From Salegentibacter_A chungangensis (GTDB taxonomy: Bacteria; Bacteroidota; Bacteroidia; Flavobacteriales; Flavobacteriaceae): 64,000 nucleotides of DNA. The translations under genes and the position numbers were made by a program. The notes under the pieces are model-generated. The model worked only from the letters and a program-made list of their open reading frames with translations, had not been told where the DNA came from and ran no database searches. Position 1 is the first letter of the stretch. Each line of letters starts with the position of its first letter. The stretch covers positions 1,178,001-1,242,000 of the forward strand of contig NZ_JBHTLI010000001.1 of the NCBI RefSeq assembly GCF_042678405.1, in the 5' to 3' direction. Positions 1 through 8,241 of this stretch are shown here, piece by piece.

Positions 1-759
1 CAGGTTTAGTTCCTGAAGTCTTTTTTTTATCCGGGGGATCCTTGGATCGATTTCTCCGGGTCTTACCAGTTTCCCTAAAGAGATACGGGTGATCTCTTTC
101 TCTGAGTCTTTCAGGACCTCATATTCTTTCAGGGATTTCTTAAGCCCCTGGTAGACTAGGTGCTTTGGCTTAACTGAGTCCAGGGCCCATTGGATATCCT
201 GTTTGGTGAGAGCGCTGTCTAATAGCTTAAAGAGGTTAGGGGAGTAACTTTTTATGTCCCAGATGGAATATAGCTTTTTAGGGTCCAGTTTCCCCGTGCT
301 CAGGTCACCTGCAAGACTGAAGTAGGCGTCTGTTAACCCCAGTTCCAGCTCGTTTAGCTGTTCTATGTTAAGGGTTCCGATATTCTCCAGGGAATTGTAA
401 AGATATTCCCGGTGGTAATCTTCAGGAAAAAGGCCTTCATTTTTCGCGGAATCTACTTGAGATAGCAAGCTCTTGCGTAGTATCGGGTCATTCCAGATGG
501 GCTCGTTGTCACGAGCTTCATAGAATTCAGAGACCTCTTTGAAATTATCCAGTTCAAGTTTTCCGGTGTAAGTTGAATCTGATACTTTTTCCAGAAGGTT
601 TTTTATTTTTCCCGAAGAGGTGAGTTCTTTTACTATCCTTACTTCAGAAGCTTCCGAGCCCTGAACCGGATTTTTATTTCCTGTCTTTTCCGAATCATTG
701 CAGGCAAGCATTACCGAGGCAATTAGAAATAGCCTTGTTAGGTTTTTGATCAGGATCAT
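1..759 (-). CDS. L,D-transpeptidase (YcbB-type) lipoprotein, N-terminal part only
   Basis: Open on the minus strand from an ATG at 757-759 to the left window edge: 253 codons with no stop, so the catalytic C-terminus lies outside. The N-terminus is a lipoprotein signal (hydrophobic stretch ending ASVMLAC, lipidated Cys about residue 20). The following region, with FYEARDNEPIWND and EGLFPEDYH, matches the scaffold domain of YcbB-like murein L,D-transpeptidases, and the last visible residues (RPGEIDPRIPRIKKRL) look like the start of the peptidoglycan-binding domain these enzymes carry. Such enzymes form 3-3 crosslinks in peptidoglycan in the periplasm. The YkuD catalytic Cys domain cannot be seen here, so activity is inferred from the family only. 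Confidence 0.8.
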   Translation of the reverse strand, partial: MILIKNLTRLFLIASVMLACNDSEKTGNKNPVQGSEASEVRIVKELTSSGKIKNLLEKVSDSTYTGKLELDNFKEVSEFYEARDNEPIWNDPILRKSLLSQVDSAKNEGLFPEDYHREYLYNSLENIGTLNIEQLNELELGLTDAYFSLAGDLSTGKLDPKKLYSIWDIKSYSPNLFKLLDSALTKQDIQWALDSVKPKHLVYQGLKKSLKEYEVLKDSEKEITRISLGKLVRPGEIDPRIPRIKKRLQELNL

Positions 760-813
760 TTAATGATTTTTAAGACCGGAATTGGTAGTATCGGGTTAGA
801 TAATAATGCCAGG

Positions 814-1098
814 TCAGGAAACCTTCACATCTTCGTAAGATGCATTTCGGTCGAACTGAACTTCTGCAAAAGGACAAAGAGGGTCGATCTTCAGTTTATT
901 TCCTCTGGCGTAATCTACGCTTTCTTTCACGAGTTTTGTGCCCAGACCTTCTCCTTCCAGCTTCTCGTCAACCTCTACATAATCTATGGTGATTACATCG
1001 TTCTCCTTCTTTGAATAGGTGAGTTCGGCAATGATGCCTTTTTCCCCTTCAATGTAAAACATCCCCCGGCTGTTGTTTTCTTTGTGCTTAACTTCCAT
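814..1098 (-). CDS. Small GNAT-family N-acetyltransferase (YjdJ-like)
   Basis: A 94-residue protein matching the short GNAT group (PF14542 type): strand-rich N-terminus with a GIIAEL segment, a central VDEKLEGEGLGTKLV that corresponds to the acetyl-CoA pyrophosphate-binding loop and helix, then KIDPLCPFAEVQFDRN, the conserved CPF/Y end of the family. It starts 2 nt after the clpP stop on the same strand, so the two are probably co-transcribed with clpP first. Substrate unknown. Length is normal for the family. Confidence 0.85.
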   Translation of the reverse strand: MEVKHKENNSRGMFYIEGEKGIIAELTYSKKENDVITIDYVEVDEKLEGEGLGTKLVKESVDYARGNKLKIDPLCPFAEVQFDRNASYEDVKVS

Positions 1099-1100
1099 AA

Positions 1101-1652
1101 CTATTTACTTATAATACCATCTACTATGCCATACTCTATAGATTCTTCGGCATTCATCCAGTAGTCACGGTTAAAGTCTTTCATTACTTTTTCCACTGGC
1201 TGGCCGCAGTTTTCGGCAAGGATCTTTGCAGACAATTCTTTTGTCTTCAGGATCTCTGTAGCCTGAATTTCGATATTGGAAGCCTGACCTCTGGCACCAC
1301 CGCTTGGTTGATGGATCATCACTTTGGCGTGAGGTTGTATAAAACGGTGTCCTTTATTGCCTGCGGAAAGCAGAATAGATCCCATAGAGGCAGCAAGACC
1401 GGTGCAGACTGTCGATACCGGGCTGTTAAGGGAAAGCAGGGTGTCATAGATAGCAAATCCGTCGGTAACATATCCGCCCGGACTGTTTATAAAAAGTTGA
1501 ATTTCCTTTTTCTCTACAAGATCAAGATAAAGCAGTCTGTCTATTACATGTTTGGCAGATTTATCGTTTACCTCTCCCCAAAGGAATACTTTTCGTTCTT
1601 CAAGGAATTTTGCATCTATAAGGTCCTGTATCTTTCCGGGTTTATCTTTCAT
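1101..1652 (-). CDS. clpP: ClpP-type ATP-dependent protease proteolytic subunit
   Basis: A 183-residue serine peptidase of the ClpP family. The triad is visible as Ser89 (in GLAASMGS), His114 (in VMIHQPSGG) and Asp163 (in NRDYWMNAEE), and the oligomer handle and substrate groove motif INSPGG is at residues 56-60. It would form the barrel that degrades substrates fed by ClpX or ClpA/C. It lacks the longer processed N-terminus of many housekeeping ClpPs, and no clpX or tig lies beside it; Bacteroidota often carry two clpP genes, so this may be the second paralogue. That last point is inference. A GNAT gene follows 2 nt downstream. clpS is 11 kb away in this window. Confidence 0.93.
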   Translation of the reverse strand: MKDKPGKIQDLIDAKFLEERKVFLWGEVNDKSAKHVIDRLLYLDLVEKKEIQLFINSPGGYVTDGFAIYDTLLSLNSPVSTVCTGLAASMGSILLSAGNKGHRFIQPHAKVMIHQPSGGARGQASNIEIQATEILKTKELSAKILAENCGQPVEKVMKDFNRDYWMNAEESIEYGIVDGIISK

Positions 1653-1794
1653 AATTTTGTTATTGGTCTATTTAAGTCAGCTAAAAATAGGGCTATTTTA
1701 TTAGAATTCTAAACCGTAAAGGCCTGATTTAACAAGATTTTAAATTCAGATTTTTTCAGGCATAATTTTCAGTCAAAAAAATCCCGTAAAATTT

Positions 1795-1826
1795 TTGGAA
1801 GTTGAAAAACATATGGGCTATATTTG
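1795..1826 (+). promoter_or_regulatory. Bacteroidota promoter of the tRNA-Gly gene
   Basis: TTG at 1795-1797, a 21-nt spacer, then TATATTTG at 1819-1826, matching the Bacteroidota consensus TTG-N(17-23)-TAnnTTTG. The tRNA begins 10 nt after the -7 box. Confidence 0.8.
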
Positions 1827-1836
1827 CAGGGCAAAG

Positions 1837-1909
1837 GCGGGAGTAGCTCAGTTGGTAGAGCGTCAGCCTTCCAAGCTGAATGTCGCCGGTTCGAACCCGG
1901 TCTCCCGCT
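1837..1909 (+). tRNA. tRNA-Gly (anticodon TCC)
   Basis: Full cloverleaf: acceptor stem GCGGGAG/CTCCCGC with discriminator T1909, D-arm with AGCTCAGTTGGTAGAG, anticodon stem TCAGC/GCTGA around loop CTTCCAA (anticodon TCC), and T-arm CCGGTTCGAACCCGG. CCA is not encoded. A promoter lies 10 nt upstream and a terminator hairpin follows directly. Confidence 0.97.
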
Positions 1910-1914
1910 CTAAG

Positions 1915-1946
1915 AAAAGCCCCATCGGAAACCTTGGGGCTTTTTT
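1915..1946 (+). terminator. Rho-independent terminator of tRNA-Gly
   Basis: Hairpin AAGCCCC...GGGGCTT followed by a run of six T, just downstream of the tRNA. Confidence 0.8.
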
Positions 1947-1962
1947 AATGCTGCTATTGAAT

Positions 1963-1997
1963 AAAAAAACCGGATGTGTTAGCATCCGGTTTTTTTG
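1963..1997 (-). terminator. Bidirectional terminator at the 3' end of rho
   Basis: Hairpin AACCGGATG ... CATCCGGTT flanked by seven A on the left and seven T on the right. It lies just beyond the rho stop codon and can end transcripts from both sides. Confidence 0.85.
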
Positions 1998-2015
1998 ATT
2001 TATGGAAACAGAGTT

Positions 2016-3626
2016 TTAACCGTTCATAGAGATTAAAAACTCTTCATTGTTCTTGGTTTGTTTAATCCTGTCGTTAATGAATTCCATTGCTTCAACAGGG
2101 TTCATGTCTGCAAGATATTTGCGCATAATCCACATTCTTTGGATGGTGTTTTCATCAAGCAGCAGGTCGTCGCGACGGGTGCTTGAAGAGATAAGATCGA
2201 TTGCCGGGAATACTCTTCTGTTGGCAATTCTTCTGTCCAGCTGAAGCTCCATATTACCTGTTCCTTTAAATTCCTCGAAGATCACCTCGTCCATCTTAGA
2301 ACCGGTATCGGTAAGCGCGGTAGCGATAATAGAAAGCGAACCTCCGTTCTCTATGTTACGGGCCGCACCAAAGAATCTCTTAGGCTTGTGAAGTGCATTT
2401 GCATCTACACCACCACTTAACACCTTACCACTGGCAGGTTGTACGGTGTTATAAGCACGCGCAAGTCTTGTAATGGAGTCGAGTAAGATCACTACATCGT
2501 GCCCGCACTCTACAAGACGTTTGGCTTTTTCGAGAACGATATTGGCAACCCTCACGTGTTCGTGAGCTTCCTTGTCGAAGGTAGAAGCAACTACTTCCCC
2601 TTTTACGTTACGTTGCATATCGGTAACCTCTTCAGGACGCTCGTCTATAAGAAGTACGATCTGGTATACTTCAGGATGATTGGCTGCAATGGCATTTGCA
2701 ATATCCTTAAGCAACATGGTCTTACCGGTCTTTGGCTGAGAAACGATCATTCCACGTTGTCCTTTCCCGATAGGAGAGAACATATCCATAATCCGTGTGG
2801 AAATGGTGCTTTGTTTTTCAGCAATATTGAACTTTTCTTTAGGGAAAAGAGGGGTAAGGTGCTCAAAAGAAACACGGTCGCGAACCACCTGTGGGTCAAG
2901 GCCGTTAATTTTATTGATCTTGATTAAAGGGAAATATTTTTCACCTTCTTTTGGCGGACGAATTTGTCCTAATACGGTATCCCCGGTCTTTAATCCGAAA
3001 AGCCTGATCTGTGACTGAGACACATAAATATCATCAGGAGAGGTCAGGTAGTTGTAATCTGAAGATCTAAGGAACCCGTAGTTGTCCTGCATAATATCCA
3101 GTACTCCTTCACTCTCGATTATGGCATCAAACTCATAATCCGGCTCACGGTAGCGGTTGCGGTTATCACGGTTCCCGTTGTTTTTATGGTTGCTGTCCTT
3201 TTTATGACGAGGCTCTTTTTTGTTGTCCCTGTTACTGCTGCGTTGCTTGGGAGCGTTGCTGCTGTCGTCTTTAGAAGGTGCTTTCGAATCCTTTTTATCG
3301 GTTTCTTTGGGTTTTTCCGACCCCGTTTTATGAGAAGTGTCTTTTCTTTCGGGTTTTTTGGAATCTGGTTTCTGGCTTTTTGGTGGCCTTTTGTCGCCGC
3401 CAATTTTTGCAGGCTTACTTTTCCTTTCGGGTTTCGCCTGTGGCTTTGCTTCAGATTCTTCTGTCAGAACTTCTTTCACTTTTGTAGGGTTTGCTGCCTG
3501 GTAATCTAAAATTTGGTATACCAAGTCCAGTTTTTTAAGACTTCTGAATTTAGGAACGTTCAGAGATTTTGCAATTTCCTGTAACTCAGGCAGCTTTTTA
3601 GCTTTTAATTCTGAAATTTCAAACAT
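2016..3626 (-). CDS. rho: Transcription termination factor Rho with charged N-terminal insertion
   Basis: A 536-residue Rho. The N-terminus (1-55) is the Rho/SAP-like helical bundle (LPELQEIAKSL). Residues about 60-163 are an extremely Lys/Arg/Asp/Ser/Asn-rich, low-complexity insertion. The RNA-binding OB domain follows (GVLDIMQDNYGFLR, about 174-245), then the RecA-like motor with Walker A SQPKTGKT (296-303), Walker B VVILLDSITR (378-387) and the R-loop region GGVDANALHKPKRFFGAARN. It is an RNA-dependent hexameric ATPase that ends transcription. The insertion is typical of Bacteroidota Rho, where such disordered regions have been linked to phase separation in Bacteroides. E. coli Rho, by comparison, is about 419 residues. 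Monocistronic, with its own terminator. Confidence 0.98.
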   Translation of the reverse strand: MFEISELKAKKLPELQEIAKSLNVPKFRSLKKLDLVYQILDYQAANPTKVKEVLTEESEAKPQAKPERKSKPAKIGGDKRPPKSQKPDSKKPERKDTSHKTGSEKPKETDKKDSKAPSKDDSSNAPKQRSSNRDNKKEPRHKKDSNHKNNGNRDNRNRYREPDYEFDAIIESEGVLDIMQDNYGFLRSSDYNYLTSPDDIYVSQSQIRLFGLKTGDTVLGQIRPPKEGEKYFPLIKINKINGLDPQVVRDRVSFEHLTPLFPKEKFNIAEKQSTISTRIMDMFSPIGKGQRGMIVSQPKTGKTMLLKDIANAIAANHPEVYQIVLLIDERPEEVTDMQRNVKGEVVASTFDKEAHEHVRVANIVLEKAKRLVECGHDVVILLDSITRLARAYNTVQPASGKVLSGGVDANALHKPKRFFGAARNIENGGSLSIIATALTDTGSKMDEVIFEEFKGTGNMELQLDRRIANRRVFPAIDLISSSTRRDDLLLDENTIQRMWIMRKYLADMNPVEAMEFINDRIKQTKNNEEFLISMNG

Positions 3627-3794
3627 GAATAACTAAGAATAAAAAATTTGTGTTTGGGTTGATTTTAAAACTTCTCGAGGAAGAATCGAAAAATTTGGAG
3701 TCTTAAGTAACCTGTTTTGAATTGGTTACGAAATGTACTTGCAATTATACGACTTTATTTTAATTTTTAAACCTGTTTTCTAAAAAGAATCTAT

Positions 3795-3802
3795 TATTTT
3801 TG
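3795..3802 (+). promoter_or_regulatory. Probable -7 box for the DUF4293 gene
   Basis: TATTTTTG at 3795-3802 fits TAnnTTTG; a weak -33 match CTG lies at 3773-3775 (spacer 19). The gene start is 22 nt downstream of the box. Confidence 0.5.
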
Positions 3803-3824
3803 TCTGCGAATCTCAGATTTGACT

Positions 3825-4235
3825 ATGCTACAACGTATTCAAACTATCTACTTATTAATAGCCGTTATTTGTAGTGCCGGACTCATATTCGCCTTTTCTC
3901 TTTGGGAAAATGCTAATGGGGTTGAGGTATACGCACAGGACCATTTAACCATCCTTGCCATGTTTCTTGGCTCGGCGGCTTTGTCTTTAATAAGTATATT
4001 TATGTTCAAGAACAGAAAGCTTCAGTTCGTGCTGGGGCGTCTCAATATATTATTAAACTTTTTTTTACTAGGAGTGTTTGTTTATTGGTCTCTAAGACTA
4101 CCTGGAGAGATGGATATCTCAGAGAAGGGTATTGGGATGATTCTTCCTATTGTTTCTATCGTTTTTCTAGTGTTGGCGAATAAAGCCATTAAAAAGGACG
4201 AAGATCTCGTAAAATCTGTAGACCGATTGCGATAA
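3825..4235 (+). CDS. DUF4293 family membrane protein
   Basis: A 136-residue protein starting at the ATG at 3825 (MLQRIQTIYLL); an upstream in-frame TTG at 3819 is less likely because family members begin with this MxQRIQT motif. Four hydrophobic segments are visible (about 7-27, 45-63, 70-90, 104-122), so it is an integral inner-membrane protein. It belongs to DUF4293, a Bacteroidota family regularly found next to rho; function unknown. The gene is divergent from rho with a 198-bp spacer and ends in a strong hairpin terminator. Confidence 0.88.
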   Translation: MLQRIQTIYLLIAVICSAGLIFAFSLWENANGVEVYAQDHLTILAMFLGSAALSLISIFMFKNRKLQFVLGRLNILLNFFLLGVFVYWSLRLPGEMDISEKGIGMILPIVSIVFLVLANKAIKKDEDLVKSVDRLR

Positions 4236-4264
4236 GCCTATCATCTTAGTAGTATTAGTGCGTG

Positions 4265-4295
4265 AAAAACCCGAAGTGAAGACTTCGGGTTTTTT
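4265..4295 (+). terminator. Terminator after the DUF4293 gene
   Basis: Hairpin AACCCGAAGT GAAG ACTTCGGGTT followed by a T run; flanking A and T tracts make it usable in both directions. Confidence 0.85.
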
Positions 4296-4312
4296 ATATT
4301 TTTAGATGTTTC

Positions 4313-4801
4313 CTATTCCAGTTCAATGACTTCCAGCTCTGAAATATCTCCCTTGTCCAGTTTGAAACGAAGCATAGTCCTCTTTTTATGAAAGCCCTGC
4401 TTGCCTGCTGCCCCGGGGTTCATATGTAGTAACTGGAGGTCTGCATCGTTCATTACTTTTAGAATATGTGAATGCCCACAAATAAATAACTGGGGCGGAT
4501 TCTTCTTGATTTCTTCCCTGACTGCCGGAGAATATTTCTTGGGATAGCCGCCAATATGGGTTATCCACACATCAACCCCTTCACAGTCGAATCTTTGGTT
4601 GAGCGGAAACTCCTTTCTGATTTCTGTTCCGTCTATATTCCCGTAAACAGCCCTTAATGGCTTTATTTTTTTTAGCGCATCGGTTACTGCCACAGTGCCA
4701 ATGTCTCCCGCGTGCCATATTTCATCTGACTGGCTGGCGTAATGAAGGATGCGGTCGTCCATATGTCCGTGAGTGTCACTTAAAAGCAGAATTTTTTTCA
4801 A
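4313..4801 (-). CDS. YfcE/MJ0936-type metallophosphoesterase
   Basis: A 162-residue phosphodiesterase with the metal-binding signature in order: SDTHGH (residues 8-13), AGDIG (31-35), YGNID (53-57), THIGG and CGHSH (near residue 109), then HMNPGA. Length and motifs match the YfcE subfamily, which hydrolyses phosphodiester bonds with a dinuclear metal centre in the cytoplasm; the physiological substrate is not known. It shares the bidirectional terminator region with the convergent DUF4293 gene and lies divergent from truA. Confidence 0.9.
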   Translation of the reverse strand: MKKILLLSDTHGHMDDRILHYASQSDEIWHAGDIGTVAVTDALKKIKPLRAVYGNIDGTEIRKEFPLNQRFDCEGVDVWITHIGGYPKKYSPAVREEIKKNPPQLFICGHSHILKVMNDADLQLLHMNPGAAGKQGFHKKRTMLRFKLDKGDISELEVIELE

Positions 4802-4877
4802 AATACTATCGGGTTTATTTATAAAATCATTTAGAAATCCTGTGTCAAGGAAGGCTTCAGGCTTATAATAAATGCCT

Positions 4878-4885
4878 TATCTTTG
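4878..4885 (+). promoter_or_regulatory. Probable -7 box of truA
   Basis: TATCTTTG at 4878-4885 matches TAnnTTTG exactly; no clear TTG at the -33 distance. Confidence 0.55.
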
Positions 4886-4917
4886 CAGATCGCGAATGTA
4901 AAATTAATCAATTTAGG

Positions 4918-5661
4918 TTGAGATATTTCATAGAACTGGCATATTTTGGTAAGGCTTTTCACGGGTGGCAAATTCAGCCAAATGCTCCTTCAGTTCAGGA
5001 AGCAGTAGAAAAGGCATTGTCTACCGTCCTGCAAAAAGAGATTGAGATTGTGGGTGCAGGAAGGACCGATGCCGGGGTGCACGCCAAACAGTTGTATGCT
5101 CATTTTGATCTGGAACAGGAGTTTGATGAAGAGCATTTGGTCTTCAGGTGTAATTCTTTGCTGAGCCGGGACATTGCTTTAAAGCGAATCTTTAAAGTTA
5201 AGCCTGATGCTCACGCGAGATTCGATGCAACCAGCAGAAGCTATGAATATCATATTCATCATTTGAAGGATCCTTTTCAGTATGAATATTCTTATTATCT
5301 GAAAAGAGAACCGGATCTAAAAAAAATGAACAAGGCAGCAGGCTTTCTGAAAAATTATACCAATTTTAAATGTTTTTCAAAGTCTAAAACCGATGTGATG
5401 ACTTATAATTGTAAAATCGAAGAGGCTGTCTGGAAAAAAGAAAATGGCAAACTTGTGTTTTACATTACTGCAGACAGGTTCTTAAGGAATATGGTTCGGG
5501 CCATAGTGGGGACTTTGCTGGAAATAGGCCTTGGGAAAATAGAGGTTGAAGAGATGCACGAGGTTATAAAAAGCCAGGATCGCGGGAAAGCAGGTACTTC
5601 GGTGCCGGCCCACGGACTTTATCTTACGAAAATTGAATACCCTAATATAGAAGTGAATTAA
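4918..5661 (+). CDS. truA: tRNA pseudouridine(38-40) synthase TruA
   Basis: A 247-residue TruA. It begins with the TTG at 4918 (MRYFIELAYFG), which is the conserved N-terminal strand of the family; no ATG or GTG lies in frame upstream before the promoter box. The catalytic Asp is D51 in GAGRTDAGVHA, and the later RFLRNMVRAIVGTLLEIG motif is the conserved RNA-binding/catalytic segment. It isomerises uridines 38-40 in the tRNA anticodon arm. The next gene, an ABC exporter, starts directly after the stop codon (ATG at 5662), so the two are co-transcribed. Confidence 0.96.
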   Translation: MRYFIELAYFGKAFHGWQIQPNAPSVQEAVEKALSTVLQKEIEIVGAGRTDAGVHAKQLYAHFDLEQEFDEEHLVFRCNSLLSRDIALKRIFKVKPDAHARFDATSRSYEYHIHHLKDPFQYEYSYYLKREPDLKKMNKAAGFLKNYTNFKCFSKSKTDVMTYNCKIEEAVWKKENGKLVFYITADRFLRNMVRAIVGTLLEIGLGKIEVEEMHEVIKSQDRGKAGTSVPAHGLYLTKIEYPNIEVN

Positions 5662-7434
5662 ATGGCGTCAAATACGGGAAATGCTTTCGATTTTAATCTG
5701 TTTAAGCGATTGCTTAAATACACAAACCCTTACAAAGGGACCTTTTATTTTGTAGGGGTTGCGGCGGTGTTGCTGTCTTTCTTTTCGGTGCTGCGCCCTT
5801 ATCTTTTGCAGGTCACTATAGATGACGCAATAATGCCGTCTGACAATGAAGGTCTTGTGTTTTATGTGGCGCTGATGCTTGGCGTGCTTTTGCTCGAGGT
5901 GATCTCTCAGTTCCTCTTTATCTATTATGCCAACTGGCTGGGGCAGGAAGTGGTTCGGGACCTTAGGGTGAATCTTTTTGAGCATATGCTCAAGTTCAAA
6001 ATGAAATATTTCGATAAGTCAGCCGTAGGTCGATTGGTGACCAGGGCGGTTAGCGATATTGAAACCATCTCCAGTATTTTTAGCCAGGGACTTTTTATGA
6101 TCATAAGTGATCTTTTGAAGATGCTGGTGGTGCTCGGGTTTATGTTCTATAAGAGCTGGCAGTTAACCCTTCTCGTTTTAACGGTGCTTCCTTTTATTAT
6201 ATATGCAACCAGGGTTTTTCAGAAAAAGATGAAGGTGGCCTTTGAAGATGTTCGTAACCAGGTTGCCGATTTGAACACTTTCGTGCAGGAGCGTATTACC
6301 GGAATGAAGATCGTTCAGCTTTTTACCCGTGAAAAGGCCGAATATGAAAAGTTTAAAGGGATTAATGACAAGCACAGAAAAGCCTGGGTGAAGACTGTTT
6401 GGTATAACTCTATATTTTTCCCTATCGCTGAAATGTCCACCTCTATTACCATAGGTCTTATCGTGTGGTTCGGGGGGCTAAGGGCTATAGAGAATGATTC
6501 CTTGAGCCTTGGGGTGATTATTATGTTCATTGAGCTGTCACAGATGCTTTTCAGACCATTGCGCCAGATCGCCGATAAATTCAATACCCTGCAAATGGGA
6601 ATGGTTGCTGCCAATCGTGTCTTCGGAATCCTGGATACCCGGTCTTTTATCAGTGACGAAGGCAGCAGGGAAGTAGGAAAACTTAACGGAAAGATCGAAT
6701 TTAAAGATGTTCATTTCAGTTATGTTGACGATGAGGAGGTGCTGAAAGGAGTTTCGTTTAAAGCAAATCCGGGAGAGACGGTTGCGATCGTGGGAGCTAC
6801 CGGCGCCGGGAAATCTACCGTCATTAATTTGCTGAACAGGTTTTATGAAATAGACAGCGGGCAGATCCTGGTGGATGATATCGATATTAAAGATGTGAAG
6901 CTGAAATCACTGAGATCCCAGATCGCGGTGGTACTGCAGAATGTCTTTTTGTTTGCCGATACCATTATGAGCAATATCACGCTGGACCATCCCGATATTA
7001 CCGAAGAGGATGTGATCACGGCAGCGAAACAGATAGGAATTCACGAATTTATCAATACGCTTCCTAATGGATACCATTATAATGTAAAAGAAAGAGGAGT
7101 GATGCTTTCTTCCGGGCAACGACAGTTGATCTCTTTCCTGAGAGCTTATGTTAGCAACCCGAGTATCCTGGTGCTGGATGAGGCCACCTCTTCGGTAGAT
7201 TCATATAGCGAACAGCTAATCCAGGATGCGACAGATAAGATCACCGAGGGGCGAACCTCTATTGTTATCGCGCACAGGCTTGCCACCATTAAGAAGGCCG
7301 ATAAGATCATTGTAATGGATGCCGGAAGGATCGTGGAAATTGGAAATCACGAGCAGTTGCTTCAGCAGAAGGATGGTTATTATAAGAAATTATATGAAGT
7401 CCAGTTTATGGCTGAAGAATCACTCAGATCTTAA
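5662..7434 (+). CDS. MsbA-like ABC exporter (fused permease and ATPase)
   Basis: A 590-residue half-transporter. Residues 1-320 hold six hydrophobic helices of the type I exporter fold, and residues 343-585 the ATPase: Walker A GATGAGKS (378-385), Q-loop Gln426, signature LSSGQ (482-486), Walker B ILVLDE (502-507) and H-loop His538. It would act as a homodimer in the inner membrane, exporting a lipid or drug; the substrate cannot be read from sequence. The signature has Ser in place of the usual second-position Gly (LSSGQ for LSGGQ), a tolerated variant. It abuts truA without a gap and its stop overlaps the convergent cdaA stop by 4 nt. Confidence 0.93.
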   Translation: MASNTGNAFDFNLFKRLLKYTNPYKGTFYFVGVAAVLLSFFSVLRPYLLQVTIDDAIMPSDNEGLVFYVALMLGVLLLEVISQFLFIYYANWLGQEVVRDLRVNLFEHMLKFKMKYFDKSAVGRLVTRAVSDIETISSIFSQGLFMIISDLLKMLVVLGFMFYKSWQLTLLVLTVLPFIIYATRVFQKKMKVAFEDVRNQVADLNTFVQERITGMKIVQLFTREKAEYEKFKGINDKHRKAWVKTVWYNSIFFPIAEMSTSITIGLIVWFGGLRAIENDSLSLGVIIMFIELSQMLFRPLRQIADKFNTLQMGMVAANRVFGILDTRSFISDEGSREVGKLNGKIEFKDVHFSYVDDEEVLKGVSFKANPGETVAIVGATGAGKSTVINLLNRFYEIDSGQILVDDIDIKDVKLKSLRSQIAVVLQNVFLFADTIMSNITLDHPDITEEDVITAAKQIGIHEFINTLPNGYHYNVKERGVMLSSGQRQLISFLRAYVSNPSILVLDEATSSVDSYSEQLIQDATDKITEGRTSIVIAHRLATIKKADKIIVMDAGRIVEIGNHEQLLQQKDGYYKKLYEVQFMAEESLRS

Positions 7435-8204
7435 AGCAGGTCTTCCTTAAGTCTTTCTTTTAACTCTTCATTGGTCTCGAACATCACGAATTCACCGTCC
7501 TTAATGTAGGAGATTTGCCCGGTCTCTTCGCTTACCACAAGAGCCAAGGCATCGGTTTTTTCGGTGATCCCCACAGCAGCACGGTGTCTTAACCCGAATC
7601 TTAACGGGATGGAACGGTCGTTGGAAACAGGTAAAATCACCCTTGTAGCCGTGATACGATTGTCTTCTATGATCATTGCTCCGTCGTGCAACGGACTGTT
7701 CTTAAAGAAAACGGCTTCAATTATCGGCTGGTTGAGTTCGATATCCATTTTATCGCCCGAATTCTTTACAAAGTCAAGATTGGTGCTTTTCTGGATCACC
7801 ATCAGGGCCCCGGTAAAACTTCGGCCCATCACTTCACAGGCTTTTACAATGGCATCAATATCGGTTTGGACTTCAAGATCATCTTTAATGAAACGAAGCT
7901 GTTTGAAGAATTTACCGTTATAGGCAAAGTTGGTAGAACCAATCATCAGGAGAAATTTCCTTATCTCCTGCTGGAAAACCACAATTAAAGCAAACATCCC
8001 CACTCCTATAAACTGCCCGAGAACGCTGCTTAGAAGCTCCATTTGCAGTAGTTGGGTGAGCTTCCAGACCAGATATATAATAACGATCCCTACAAAAATG
8101 TTTACAGCAACGGTGCCTTTTACCAGTTTATAGATGTAATAAAGCAGGGCTGCTATAAATACAATATCGAGTATATCGAGAATGCGTAGGTTTATTATAT
8201 CCAA
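7431..8204 (-). CDS. cdaA: Diadenylate cyclase CdaA (c-di-AMP synthase)
   Basis: A 257-residue membrane enzyme. Three hydrophobic helices occupy residues 1-85 and the DAC domain follows, with the two catalytic motifs DGA (174-176, in PLHDGAMII) and RHR (206-208, in FGLRHRAAVGI). It condenses two ATP into the second messenger c-di-AMP, which controls potassium and osmolyte transport in other bacteria. It lies 37 nt downstream of folP on the same strand, an arrangement common in flavobacteria. No CdaR/YbbR-like partner or GlmM gene is beside it, unlike the Firmicutes operon. Confidence 0.95.
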   Translation of the reverse strand: MDIINLRILDILDIVFIAALLYYIYKLVKGTVAVNIFVGIVIIYLVWKLTQLLQMELLSSVLGQFIGVGMFALIVVFQQEIRKFLLMIGSTNFAYNGKFFKQLRFIKDDLEVQTDIDAIVKACEVMGRSFTGALMVIQKSTNLDFVKNSGDKMDIELNQPIIEAVFFKNSPLHDGAMIIEDNRITATRVILPVSNDRSIPLRFGLRHRAAVGITEKTDALALVVSEETGQISYIKDGEFVMFETNEELKERLKEDLL

Positions 8205-8241
8205 ATTCGATGGGTTTTCTGTAAAAATAGAAAATATAAAA

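Noticed and set aside
763..1014. Plus-strand open frame opposite the small GNAT gene
   Set aside because: It lies antisense to a well supported gene, has no family resemblance and no ribosome-binding site.
3119..3509. Several open frames on both strands in the low-complexity part of rho
   Set aside because: They arise from the Lys/Arg/Ser-rich codons of the Rho insertion; their translations are low complexity or Phe-rich artefacts.
5668..7119. Minus-strand open frames within the ABC exporter gene
   Set aside because: They are antisense shadows without start signals, and the plus-strand gene has all ABC motifs.
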